Below are positions 15,479-23,295 of a DNA stretch of 32,585 nucleotides, one piece after another; position 1 is the stretch's first letter; each line of letters starts with the position of its first letter. A program made the translations under genes and the position numbers. The stretch is from an uncultured Oscillospiraceae bacterium (GTDB taxonomy: Bacteria > Bacillota > Clostridia > Oscillospirales > Ruminococcaceae), in contig CAJTZM010000020.1 of assembly GCA_910583935.1 (NCBI GenBank), positions 1-32,585 of the forward strand. Direction: 5' to 3'. Under the pieces are notes generated by a model. It made no database searches and was not told where the DNA came from. It saw only the letters and a list, made by a program, of their open reading frames with translations.

Positions 15479-15507
15479 ATTATAGCGCATATAATAGAAA
15501 TTTGCAA
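15479..15507 (-). promoter_or_regulatory. Sigma-A-type promoter for the aminotransferase
   Basis: TTGCAA (15507-15502), 17-bp spacer, TATAAT (15484-15479) on the minus strand. The roughly 95 bp between it and the asnS terminator show nothing else. Confidence 0.7.
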
Positions 15508-15601
15508 GAGTGTTTCTTTTAATCCTGCATAATTTGCCGCTTCTACAGAGGGGAGAAGCTTTTTGAGGGCGTTTTTGTGAAAATTGCAGGACGGCGCGGG
15601 C

Positions 15602-15640
15602 AAAAAAACAGGAAGATGCAAGACGTGCTGCATCTTCCTG
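15602..15640 (-). terminator. Terminator of asnS
   Basis: Perfect 12-bp stem CAGGAAGATGCA/TGCATCTTCCTG with an 8-nt loop; on the minus strand it is followed by seven T. Confidence 0.9.
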
Positions 15641-15672
15641 CATATTTTGCGGGGAATCCTGCTTTTCGGCGG

Positions 15673-17067
<1,395 letters not shown>

Positions 17068-17129
17068 GAAAAAGACCTCCGTCCGATAAAATAGGAAAAT
17101 ACAAAACCAAGCGTATAATTTTAGTTGGC

Positions 17130-17158
17130 ATTATACTATATTTTACCCAGGATGGCAA
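17130..17158 (-). promoter_or_regulatory. Sigma-A-type promoter for asnS
   Basis: TTGCCA (17158-17153), 17-bp spacer, TATAAT (17135-17130) on the minus strand. Confidence 0.65.
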
Positions 17159-17219
17159 GCGGGATCAGGTGTCTGTCTCCTGTTTTTTGTGACGGACAGC
17201 TGAAAATTCCGGGCCTTAC

Positions 17220-17248
17220 TTGGCAACAGAGGCTTTTTTTGCTATAAT
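17220..17248 (+). promoter_or_regulatory. Sigma-A-type promoter for the DD-carboxypeptidase
   Basis: TTGGCA (17220-17225), 17-bp spacer, TATAAT (17243-17248). It is divergent from the asnS promoter, about 60 bp apart. Confidence 0.7.
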
Positions 17249-17319
17249 ATTATGCCGAAGAAAGATTTGCCTTGGATTTTTTTTCGAGGCGCAGACAGGA
17301 AATATGCAAACGGAGTAAT

Positions 17320-18852
17320 ATGATGAAGCGATACGCCTGCTTTTTTTTTCTATGGATTTTCATCGGCGCGCTGCTTTGGCCCTCCATAGCCTGGGCGGCT
17401 TATGGGGAAACGCCGCCGGCCACCGCCAGCCAGACCTCGGTGGTGATGGACGCCGCCACCGGTCAGGTGCTGGTGGAAAAGGGGATGGATCATATGATGT
17501 ATCCGGCCAGCATCACCAAAATCATGACGGTGCTGCTGGCGCTGGAAAACGGCGACCCGGACAAAATCCATACCATGAGCTATGAAGCGACCCATTCCAT
17601 CGACCCCAACAGCACCCACATCGCCCTGACCGAGGGGGAGCAGCTCTCTCTTCGGGACCTGATGTTCGCGACCATGATCGCCTCGGCCAACGACGCGGCC
17701 AACGGCGTGGCCGAATGCGTTGCCGGCAGCATTGACCAGTTTGTGGTGATGATGAATGAAAAGGCCAAGGAGATCGGCGCGGTCAACACCCATTTCGCCA
17801 ACGCCAACGGCCTGCACAACACGGACCATTATACCACCGCCTACGATATGGCGCTGATCACCCGATACGCCCTGGGGGTCAAGGGCTTTCGGGAATACTG
17901 GCGCGCAGAGGAATATACCATCCAGCCCACCAACAAGCAGGCAAAGGCCCGGCAGATGGGCACCCAGCACAGCATGTTTGTGGAGTCCCAGTTCACCTAC
18001 GAGGGGTGCACCGGCGGCAAGCTGGGCTATACCGGCGAGGCGCGGCACACCTCGGCAACCAGCGCCAAGCGCGGGGATATAGAGTTGATCTGCGTGACCA
18101 TGGGCAGTCAGAAATACGAAAAGTACGAGGATACGGCGGCGCTGTTTGATTACTGCTTTGACTCCTTTGACAAGCTGACCCTTTCCAAGCTTCACCTAAA
18201 GGGCTTTGTGATCCCGGTGATGGAGGGGGATACCCAGGTGCAGGAGGTGCGCATCTATCCGGACAACAGTATTGACCTGCTTTTGCACCGGCAGTACAGC
18301 GCCGACGATCTTTCCTTAGAATACCAGGTGCCCGAATCCTACCGGGTGGGCGAGGACGTAATCCCCTCGGTAAAGGTTTCGCTGAAAGCGCAAAGCGGCA
18401 GCATGTACGCGGACCTGGGCAGCTTTCCGCTGCAGTTTTCGCTGGCCGACACGGCAGAACAGAAGCTGGACGAGGCCACCGGGCTTCCGGTAAAGGACAA
18501 CAGCCTTTTTTGGAAAAATCTGCTGGGGGTGCTCAAATGGGTGGGCGTCACCCTGGCGGCGGTGGCCGGTTGTGCGGTTTTAGTCCTTTTGCTCGCGTGG
18601 GTCCGCCGCTTTTTGCACCGCAGAAAAAGAAGGCGCCACCAGCGCCGCCGGGAAAGGCTGGAGGCCAAACGGGCGGCAGAGCTTCGGGCGCGGCAGGTGG
18701 CGATTCTGCGCGCCCGCAAGCGAATCGAAGAGGAAAGGGCGCGCGGTGTCCGGCAGTCGGGGCCGGTACGGATTTCTATACAGTCCGGCACGCAGCAGCG
18801 GTATTCCCAAACAGGGCGGACCGCCACCGCCGTCCGGAAGGGCAGACGTTAA
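17320..18852 (+). CDS. D-alanyl-D-alanine carboxypeptidase (PBP5/DacF family) with unusual K-L-G motif
   Basis: About 510 residues. A signal peptide (MMKRYACFFFLWIFIGALLW, cleavage near AWA-AY) is followed by the S11 peptidase/PBP domain: S64-I-T-K67 (SxxK), S122-A-N124 (SxN), and K234-L-G236 where the family normally has K-T-G. Then comes the PBP5 C-terminal beta domain (about 285-385), a membrane helix (about 405-428) and an 80-residue very Arg-rich cytoplasmic tail. The enzyme trims the terminal D-Ala of peptidoglycan stem peptides outside the membrane. Start: CGGAG lies before two adjacent ATGs (17320, 17323). It leads a run with the pseudouridine synthase and radC. Confidence 0.88.
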   Translation: MMKRYACFFFLWIFIGALLWPSIAWAAYGETPPATASQTSVVMDAATGQVLVEKGMDHMMYPASITKIMTVLLALENGDPDKIHTMSYEATHSIDPNSTHIALTEGEQLSLRDLMFATMIASANDAANGVAECVAGSIDQFVVMMNEKAKEIGAVNTHFANANGLHNTDHYTTAYDMALITRYALGVKGFREYWRAEEYTIQPTNKQAKARQMGTQHSMFVESQFTYEGCTGGKLGYTGEARHTSATSAKRGDIELICVTMGSQKYEKYEDTAALFDYCFDSFDKLTLSKLHLKGFVIPVMEGDTQVQEVRIYPDNSIDLLLHRQYSADDLSLEYQVPESYRVGEDVIPSVKVSLKAQSGSMYADLGSFPLQFSLADTAEQKLDEATGLPVKDNSLFWKNLLGVLKWVGVTLAAVAGCAVLVLLLAWVRRFLHRRKRRRHQRRRERLEAKRAAELRARQVAILRARKRIEEERARGVRQSGPVRISIQSGTQQRYSQTGRTATAVRKGRR

Positions 18853-18870
18853 CAGGATGGGAGAAACAGG

Positions 18871-19866
18871 ATGAGAACCTTTTTGATTTCCCAAAACGAC
18901 GCCGGGCAGCGTCTGGATAAATTTTTGACCAAGGCGGTGCCGCTTCTTCCCACGGCGCTTTTGTACAAATACATTCGCCTAAAACGGATTAAACGCAACC
19001 ATCAGCGCTGCCAGAGCGCCGACCGCCTGCGGGAGGGGGATCTGCTGGAGCTGTATATAAGCGACGAATTCTTTTCCTCGCCCAGAACCGACGAGGCTTT
19101 TTTTCACGCGCCCGCCCAGCTGGATGTTTTGTACGAGGACGAGAATATCCTCGTGGTCAATAAGCCTGCCGGTCTGATCGTCCACGAGGACGGCAGGGAG
19201 GCTTGGGATACGCTGATCAACCGGATTTTAAAATATCTGTACGAAAAAAAGGAATACGACCCCGCGCGGGAAAATTCCTTTGTACCGGCGCTTTGCAACC
19301 GCATTGACCGCAACACCTCCGGCATTGTGCTGGCGGCGAAAAACGCCCCGGCGCTGCGGGAATTAAATCAGCGGATCCGGGATCGGAAGCTTGTGAAGCG
19401 CTATGTGTGCGTTGTACACGGCAGAATGCCCCGGCGGGAGGATACCCTGCGCGCCTATTTAAAAAAGGACGCGGACAAAAACCAGGTGCGGGTATATCCG
19501 CAGCCGGTTCCCGGCGGCAGAACCATCCAGACCGCATACCGGGTATTGGCGGAAAAGGAGGACCTGTCTTTGCTGCAGATCGGCCTGCTCACCGGCAGGA
19601 CCCATCAGATCCGCGCCCACATGGCGTATCTGGGCCATCCGCTGCTGGGAGACGGCAAGTACGGCAAAAGCGACGGCCGGCAGCGGGGCTGGCGCTTTCA
19701 GGCGCTGTGCGCCTATCAGGTGCGCTTTGCCTTTTCGGATTCCGGCGGGCCCTTGGACTATTTAAACGGAAAAACCGTCGCCGTCCCCCAGGTGGATTTT
19801 GTACAGGCGCTCTTTCCCGAGGCGGCGGCCCTGCTGCTGCGGCAGGAGGAAAAAGATGGAGCATAA
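18871..19866 (+). CDS. RluA-family pseudouridine synthase (RluC/RluD type)
   Basis: A 331-residue protein with an N-terminal S4 RNA-binding domain (about 12-65) and the RluA catalytic domain. The catalytic aspartate D146 is in the motif NRIDRNTSG; most relatives have H-R-L-D-R, so Asn replaces His in front. 'V-N-K-P-A-G-L-I-V-H', 'L-L-T-G-R-T-H-Q-I-R-A-H' and 'G-H-P-L-L-G-D-G-K-Y-G' are further signatures. It isomerises uridine in large-subunit rRNA; the exact position is not predictable. It starts 18 bp after the carboxypeptidase and overlaps radC by 11 bp, indicating one transcript. Confidence 0.92.
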   Translation: MRTFLISQNDAGQRLDKFLTKAVPLLPTALLYKYIRLKRIKRNHQRCQSADRLREGDLLELYISDEFFSSPRTDEAFFHAPAQLDVLYEDENILVVNKPAGLIVHEDGREAWDTLINRILKYLYEKKEYDPARENSFVPALCNRIDRNTSGIVLAAKNAPALRELNQRIRDRKLVKRYVCVVHGRMPRREDTLRAYLKKDADKNQVRVYPQPVPGGRTIQTAYRVLAEKEDLSLLQIGLLTGRTHQIRAHMAYLGHPLLGDGKYGKSDGRQRGWRFQALCAYQVRFAFSDSGGPLDYLNGKTVAVPQVDFVQALFPEAAALLLRQEEKDGA

Positions 19867-20539
19867 TCACCAGGGACATCGCCGCCGGTTAAAGGAGCGC
19901 TTTCGCCGGACAGGCTTAGACGGCTTTGGACAGCACGAGATGCTGGAGCTGCTGCTTTTTTACGGCATTCCCCAAAGGGATACCAACAGCTTGGCGCACA
20001 GCCTGATGAAACGGTTTGGCTCCCTGTCCGGCGTGTTCGACGCTTCCTACGAGGATCTTTTAGACGTTCCGGGAATCAGTGACAATTCCGCAACGCTCAT
20101 AAAAATGATCCCGCAGCTGGCAGGCGCCTACTTAGCCGACCGCAACGATCCGGGCATGATTTTAGACACGACCGAAAAGGCCGGCGCTTTTTTGCTGTCT
20201 AAATATATCGGCGTTACCAACGAGCGGTTTTACCTTTTGTGCTTGGATAACAAGCGCAAGCTTTTAAACTGCGCACTGGTGAGCGAGGGGAGCCTGAGCC
20301 GGGTGAATTTTCGTCCGCGCCAGATTTTGCAGCAGGCGCTGCAATGCTCGGCCTCCTCCATCATTTTAGGGCACAATCATCCGTATGGCACGGCGCTGCC
20401 CTCCGACACGGATATTCTAATGACCCGGCAGCTTTGCGAAATGGCGCAGGTGCTGGAAATTACCCTGCGGGACCACATCATTGTGGCGGGGGACGATTTC
20501 GTTTCGCTGGCCGAATCGGGGCTTTTACATTTCCTCTAG
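19856..20539 (+). CDS. radC: RadC family JAB/MPN-domain protein
   Basis: A 227-residue RadC homologue. The N-terminal helix-hairpin-helix region (about 20-90, 'L-L-D-V-P-G-I-S-D-N-S-A-T-L-I') is followed by a JAMM metalloprotease-like domain with E123 and the zinc motif H173-x-H175-P-x-G-x-x-x-P-S183-x-x-D186. Despite the name, a role in DNA repair is unproven. The ATG is inside the end of the pseudouridine synthase gene, with AGGAGG six bases upstream, so translation is coupled. Length is normal. Confidence 0.93.
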   Translation: MEHNHQGHRRRLKERFRRTGLDGFGQHEMLELLLFYGIPQRDTNSLAHSLMKRFGSLSGVFDASYEDLLDVPGISDNSATLIKMIPQLAGAYLADRNDPGMILDTTEKAGAFLLSKYIGVTNERFYLLCLDNKRKLLNCALVSEGSLSRVNFRPRQILQQALQCSASSIILGHNHPYGTALPSDTDILMTRQLCEMAQVLEITLRDHIIVAGDDFVSLAESGLLHFL

Positions 20540-20616
20540 TTTTTCCGGAAGGAACGGTATGTTTGGCGGCAGAAGACGGCATACTACCTTTGAAAAAGCA
20601 AAGGAGGGTCCGCCGT

Positions 20617-21795
20617 ATGCTGTACGTGAAAAACGGACGCATTTTTACCATGGCCGGTCCGGTGTGGGAAAACGGGCAGGTGCTGATCGAAAACGGAAAA
20701 ATCCGCGAGGTGGGGGAAAGGGTCGCCTGCCCGAAAAACGCGCAGGTGATCGACGCAAAGGGCGGCTGGGTACTGCCCGGTCTTATCGAGGCGCACTGCC
20801 ATATCGGCATCACCGAGGAAAAAAAGGGCTTTGAGGGGGACGACTGCAACGAGGTCAATCAGCCGCTGACCCCCTACCTCAAGGCGCTGGATGCGGTAAA
20901 TCCCATGGATTCGGCCTTTCACAACGCCCTGAGCGCCGGGATTACAACAGTCATGGCCGGGCCGGGCAGCTCCAACATTGTGGGCGGCCAGTTTTTGGCC
21001 ATGAAGACCTATGGCCGGGTAATCGACCGGATGGTCGTGAAGGAGCCGGCGGCCATGAAGGCGGCGTTCGGCGAAAACCCCAAAACCAATTACAGCGGCC
21101 AGGGCAAAATGCCCTCTACCCGTATGTCCGCCGGCGCAATGCTGCGCCAGGAGCTGGCCAGGGCCAAAAACTATCAGGCGCGCAAGGAGAAGGCGGCCCA
21201 AAACGGCGAGAGCTTTGAGACGGATTTTCAGCTGGAGTGCTGGCTGCCGGTTTTAGAGGGAAAAATCCCCCTAAAGGCCCATGTACACCGGGCGGACGAT
21301 ATTTTGACCGCCATCCGCATTGCAAAGGAATGGGGCCTGGGCCTGACGCTGGACCACTGCACCGAGGGGCACCTGATCGCCGGGGAAATCCAGGAATCGG
21401 GTTTTCCGGCCATTGTGGGGCCGACCTTATCCTCCCGCAATAAAATCGAGGTGCAGAACATGGACTTTAAAACGCCGGGGATTTTGCAAAAGGCGGGGGT
21501 GCTGGTGGCCATTACCACCGACCATCCGGTAACGCGGATTCAATACTTGCCCATCTGCGCGGGCTTTGCCGCCAAGGAGGGGCTGGGCGTGGACCACGCG
21601 CTGGAGGCGATTACCTGCAATCCGGCCCGAATCTGCGGGATCGAGGACCGGGTGGGGACCCTGGAGCCGGGCAAGGACGGGGATCTGGCGATTTTTGACG
21701 GAAACCCGATGGAGGTTTTTACCCAAACCCTGTATACGATTGTGGAAGGGCAGATCGCCTACCGGCAGGACGAGCAGGCGGAGGAGAAGGGATGA
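20617..21795 (+). CDS. Amidohydrolase family protein (imidazolonepropionase-like), paralogue 2
   Basis: A 392-residue protein clearly paralogous to the one at 5451-6605. It shares the start ('G-R-I-F-T-M-A-G-P-V'), L-I-E-A-H60-C-H62-I-G, 'D-C-N-E-V', 'A-G-I-T-T-V-M-A-G-P-G-S', 'G-E-N-P-K', 'P-S-T-R-M', 'A-H-V-H-R-A-D-D', 'D-H-C-T-E-G-H' and 'T-T-D-H-P'. 'G-T-L-E-P-G-K-D-G-D-L-A-I-F-D-G-N-P' closes it. Metal-dependent hydrolysis of a cyclic amide or similar is expected; the substrate is unknown. AAGGAGG is nine bases before the ATG. It follows radC by 77 bp. Its stop codon lies inside the terminator hairpin shared with the opposing gene. Confidence 0.88.
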   Translation: MLYVKNGRIFTMAGPVWENGQVLIENGKIREVGERVACPKNAQVIDAKGGWVLPGLIEAHCHIGITEEKKGFEGDDCNEVNQPLTPYLKALDAVNPMDSAFHNALSAGITTVMAGPGSSNIVGGQFLAMKTYGRVIDRMVVKEPAAMKAAFGENPKTNYSGQGKMPSTRMSAGAMLRQELARAKNYQARKEKAAQNGESFETDFQLECWLPVLEGKIPLKAHVHRADDILTAIRIAKEWGLGLTLDHCTEGHLIAGEIQESGFPAIVGPTLSSRNKIEVQNMDFKTPGILQKAGVLVAITTDHPVTRIQYLPICAGFAAKEGLGVDHALEAITCNPARICGIEDRVGTLEPGKDGDLAIFDGNPMEVFTQTLYTIVEGQIAYRQDEQAEEKG

Positions 21796-21814
21796 GCGTT
21801 TGTGCTCATCCCTT
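21787..21814. terminator. Bidirectional terminator containing both stop codons
   Basis: AAGGGATGAGC (21787-21797) pairs perfectly with GCTCATCCCTT (21804-21814) around GTTTGT. The TGA of the amidohydrolase and the TGA of the opposing small gene each lie in one arm; TTTT follows on the plus side. Confidence 0.8.
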
Positions 21815-22069
21815 TTCGTTTGGGTTTTTCGCCCTGTTGGGATAATGGGTGCGGATTAGGTATTCACGAGCGCGGACGGCGGAGGTCATGAGGACCTTGG
21901 CGCAGTCGGCATTGTGGGTGGGTGGGGTGGCGATCAGCGCCAGCAGGAAAGCGTAGGTATCGAGGCTTTCCTGCTCGGTTTGGTCCTGGGTTACGGTCAG
22001 GATATATTCGCAGATCTGCATGGCCATCTGTTTGGGGTTGTGCGGATCTATGTACCGGATTTCTTCCAC
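21806..22069 (-). CDS. Small conserved-looking protein of unknown function
   Basis: An 87-residue acidic, soluble, mostly helical protein (MEEIRYIDPHNPKQMAMQIC ... AREYLIRTHYPNRAKNPNEKG). No domain is recognised. A GTG start is supported by AAGGAGG eight bases upstream, and the gene converges on the amidohydrolase with a shared terminator. Start signal and terminator argue that it is real. Its base composition is like the GC-rich left side, not the AT-rich island that begins right after it. Confidence 0.65.
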   Translation of the reverse strand: MEEIRYIDPHNPKQMAMQICEYILTVTQDQTEQESLDTYAFLLALIATPPTHNADCAKVLMTSAVRAREYLIRTHYPNRAKNPNEKG

Positions 22070-22115
22070 TTGCTGTCCCTCCTTTCGTTTTCATAGGCGA
22101 AAAAAATCACAGCAT

Positions 22116-22179
22116 GGGGATTATATCCCCTTAATAAGTTGGAATATAACCCCCATACTAATTTTACAAGTTGGGGGTT
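22116..22179 (+). promoter_or_regulatory. Operator-like leader of the first small HTH gene
   Basis: Contains the near-palindrome GGGGATTATATCCCC (22116-22130), then TATAACCCCCATAC, then TTGGGGGTTTT just before the ATG. AACCCCCA (22148-22155) can pair with TGGGGGTT (22172-22179), covering the only Shine-Dalgarno-like G run. The same elements recur in front of the second HTH gene. Confidence 0.55.
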
Positions 22180-22184
22180 TTAAA

Positions 22185-22388
22185 ATGATAATATTTGATA
22201 AATTATGGATAACGATTGAGAAAAAAGGAATGTCTACCTATCAGCTTAGAGAAAAATGCGGCATTGACAGTAAAACCATTCGGCGGCTTCGTGCAAATGA
22301 AAACATGGAAACAAAGACCTTGGATAAGTTATGCAAAGCTTTGTCCTGTAGATTAGAGGATATTGCCACGTACAAAGCAGATAAATAG
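22185..22388 (+). CDS. Small Cro/CI-type HTH regulator, copy A
   Basis: A 67-residue single-domain helix-turn-helix protein: 'F-D-K-L-W-I-T-I-E-K-K-G-M-S-T-Y-Q-L-R-E-K', recognition helix 'I-D-S-K-T-I-R-R-L-R', and 'E-T-K-T-L-D-K-L-C-K-A-L-S-C-R-L-E-D-I' as in the small Cro/CI family often called YozG-like. It probably binds its own leader palindromes. It was placed at the internal ATG because the family starts here and the leader repeats end here. A very similar copy follows 86 bp downstream. AT-rich, unlike flanking genes, suggesting acquisition. Confidence 0.85.
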   Translation: MIIFDKLWITIEKKGMSTYQLREKCGIDSKTIRRLRANENMETKTLDKLCKALSCRLEDIATYKADK

Positions 22389-22403
22389 CTTTATGCATGA
22401 TAT

Positions 22404-22469
22404 GGGGATTATATCCCCTTAATAAAATAGATTATAACCCCCATACTGTTTTATGTCAATATGGGGGTT
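22404..22469 (+). promoter_or_regulatory. Operator-like leader of the second small HTH gene
   Basis: Same order as the first leader: GGGGATTATATCCCC (22404-22418), ATTATAACCCCCATA (22431-22445), TATGGGGGTTATAAT before the ATG. Here AACCCCCATA and TATGGGGGTT form a 10-bp stem that would bury the start region. Confidence 0.55.
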
Positions 22470-22474
22470 ATAAT

Positions 22475-22678
22475 ATGATTGTGTTTGATAAGTTGTGGAA
22501 AACGATTCAAAAAAAAGGAATGACCATTTATCAGCTGAGAGAGCAGAGCGGTATTGATAGAAAGACAGTTCGACGGCTTGAGGAAAATGAAAATATCGAA
22601 ACAAAAACGTTAGATAAATTATGTGCCGCTTTGGCATGTAGACTGGAGGATATAGCCGAATATAAAAAGGATATATAA
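22475..22678 (+). CDS. Small Cro/CI-type HTH regulator, copy B
   Basis: 67 residues, aligned without gaps to copy A with roughly three quarters of residues identical ('F-D-K-L-W-K-T-I-Q-K-K-G-M-T-I-Y-Q-L-R-E-Q', 'I-D-R-K-T-V-R-R-L-E', 'A-A-L-A-C-R-L-E-D-I-A-E-Y'). It arose by tandem duplication together with its leader. The recognition helix differs at a few positions (S/R, I/V, R/E), so the copies may have diverged in DNA preference or cross-regulate. It ends 12 bp before the promoter of the first toxin-module RNA. Confidence 0.85.
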   Translation: MIVFDKLWKTIQKKGMTIYQLREQSGIDRKTVRRLEENENIETKTLDKLCAALACRLEDIAEYKKDI

Positions 22679-22689
22679 GCAAGATTATC

Positions 22690-22718
22690 TTGACAATAAT
22701 AAGGAAACGGTATATACT
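22690..22718 (+). promoter_or_regulatory. Strong promoter of the antisense RNA, copy 1
   Basis: Perfect TTGACA (22690-22695), 17-bp spacer, TATACT (22713-22718). Confidence 0.75.
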
Positions 22719-22724
22719 AAAAGC

Positions 22725-22815
22725 ATAAAGAGGCGCTGTCAGCAGACGGTTTGTCCCTCAAGTTTTAGCAGAAATAACCGCTAACTTTCGAAGGTTGGGG
22801 CGGTTATTTCTTTTT
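22725..22815 (+). ncRNA. Predicted antisense RNA antitoxin, copy 1
   Basis: About 90 nt from the predicted start to the T run of a terminator with an 11-bp stem (GAAATAACCGC 22771-22781 with GCGGTTATTTC 22800-22810). No open reading frame of note is inside. Its 3' end is antisense to the last codons and stop of the small toxin gene, the convergent layout of RatA with TxpA in Bacillus subtilis. Existence and role are inferred from promoter, terminator and conservation in three copies. Confidence 0.65.
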
Positions 22816-22887
22816 GTAAGCCTGTAAAAACAGGCCACAAATGCCAATGATGACAAGACAAAGTTGAAAAACTTCGGATGTACTCAT
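22804..22887 (-). CDS. Small hydrophobic holin-like toxin peptide, copy 1 (27 aa)
   Basis: A 27-residue peptide: polar start MSTSEVFQ, one membrane helix LCLVIIGICGLFLQAY, and a KKK end. This is the plan of small holin-like/TxpA-type type I toxins, which insert in the membrane. The ATG has AAAGGGGGG six bases upstream, but that element can be sequestered in a hairpin. Its last codons and stop overlap the terminator of the convergent RNA. The peptide is identical in copy 2. The frame stays open upstream of the ATG without a start signal. Toxicity is inferred. Confidence 0.68.
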   Translation of the reverse strand: MSTSEVFQLCLVIIGICGLFLQAYKKK

Positions 22888-22893
22888 GAGCAG

Positions 22894-22936
22894 CCCCCCT
22901 TTCCTTATTGGGCAAGGGGGCAAGAATGACCCCCTT
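22894..22936 (-). promoter_or_regulatory. Switchable Shine-Dalgarno region of the toxin mRNA, copy 1
   Basis: In the minus-strand mRNA, the segment CCCCCTT (22920-22914) can pair either with AAGGGGG upstream of it (22936-22930) or with the ribosome binding site AAAGGGGG (22902-22895). The two hairpins exclude each other. Confidence 0.5.
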
Positions 22937-22984
22937 TTTAGTAAGAGGGACAAACCGCCTGCCGAATGCGACAGCGCCAAAATT

Positions 22985-23013
22985 ATTTTAGCAGAATATG
23001 GAGAAAAAAGCAA
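22985..23013 (-). promoter_or_regulatory. Promoter of the toxin mRNA, copy 1
   Basis: TTGCTT (23013-23008), 17-bp spacer, TAAAAT (22990-22985) on the minus strand; predicted leader of about 90 nt. Confidence 0.5.
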
Positions 23014-23047
23014 GAAGGGCATCGGCTAAAAATCCGGTGTAACCCAG

Positions 23048-23076
23048 TTGACAATTGTGTAAAAACGGTATATACT
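23048..23076 (+). promoter_or_regulatory. Strong promoter of the antisense RNA, copy 2
   Basis: Perfect TTGACA (23048-23053), 17-bp spacer, TATACT (23071-23076). The CAGTTGACAATTGTG context is the same as in copy 3 at 10.6 kb. Confidence 0.75.
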
Positions 23077-23082
23077 AAAAAC

Positions 23083-23174
23083 ATAAAGAGGCGCTGTCAG
23101 CAGACGGTTTGTCCCTCATATGTTGGTTAAGAAATAACCGCTATACTTGGAGGGTAGGGCGGTTATTTCTTTTT
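23083..23174 (+). ncRNA. Predicted antisense RNA antitoxin, copy 2
   Basis: About 90 nt, ending at an 11-bp stem (GAAATAACCGC 23131-23141 with GCGGTTATTTC 23159-23169) and five T. The 5' 30 nt and the stem match copy 1; the stretch before the stem and the 17-nt loop differ. It overlaps the 3' end of the toxin on the opposite strand. Confidence 0.65.
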
Positions 23175-23246
23175 GTAGGCCTGTAAAAACAGGCCACAAA
23201 TGCCAATGATGACAAGACAAAGTTGAAAAACTTCGGATGTACTCAT
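23163..23246 (-). CDS. Small hydrophobic holin-like toxin peptide, copy 2 (27 aa)
   Basis: Same 27 residues as copy 1 (MSTSEVFQ, membrane helix, KKK end), with the same AAAGGGGGG ribosome binding site and the same overlap with the convergent RNA terminator. The only coding difference seen near the end is a silent one in the Ala/Tyr region. Identical peptide but diverged RNA segments imply that the copies are selected as working pairs. Confidence 0.68.
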   Translation of the reverse strand: MSTSEVFQLCLVIIGICGLFLQAYKKK

Positions 23247-23252
23247 GAGCAG

Positions 23253-23295
23253 CCCCCCTTTCCTTATTGGGCAAGGGGGCAAGAATGACCCCCTT
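23253..23295 (-). promoter_or_regulatory. Switchable Shine-Dalgarno region of the toxin mRNA, copy 2
   Basis: Same arrangement as copy 1: CCCCCTT (23279-23273) can pair with AAGGGGG (23295-23289) or with the ribosome binding site (23261-23253). Confidence 0.5.

Larger units (their letters stand above)
22690..23013. repeat. Toxin/RNA module, tandem copy 1
   Basis: A roughly 325-bp unit repeated at 23048-23372. Most of it is identical between copies; differences cluster in the RNA promoter spacer, the stretch before the RNA terminator and the terminator loop. Its outer parts form an inverted repeat (GGCGCTGTC...GGTTTGTCCCTC at the left, the complement at the right). Confidence 0.85.

Noticed and set aside
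17068..17135. T-box riboswitch before asnS
   Set aside because: The leader is about 60 nt and lacks the conserved T-box bulge sequence and a terminator.
20560..20634. Short upstream frame starting MFGGRRRHTTF before the second amidohydrolase
   Set aside because: It overlaps the amidohydrolase start in another frame, has only a weak ribosome binding site, and nothing recognisable is encoded.
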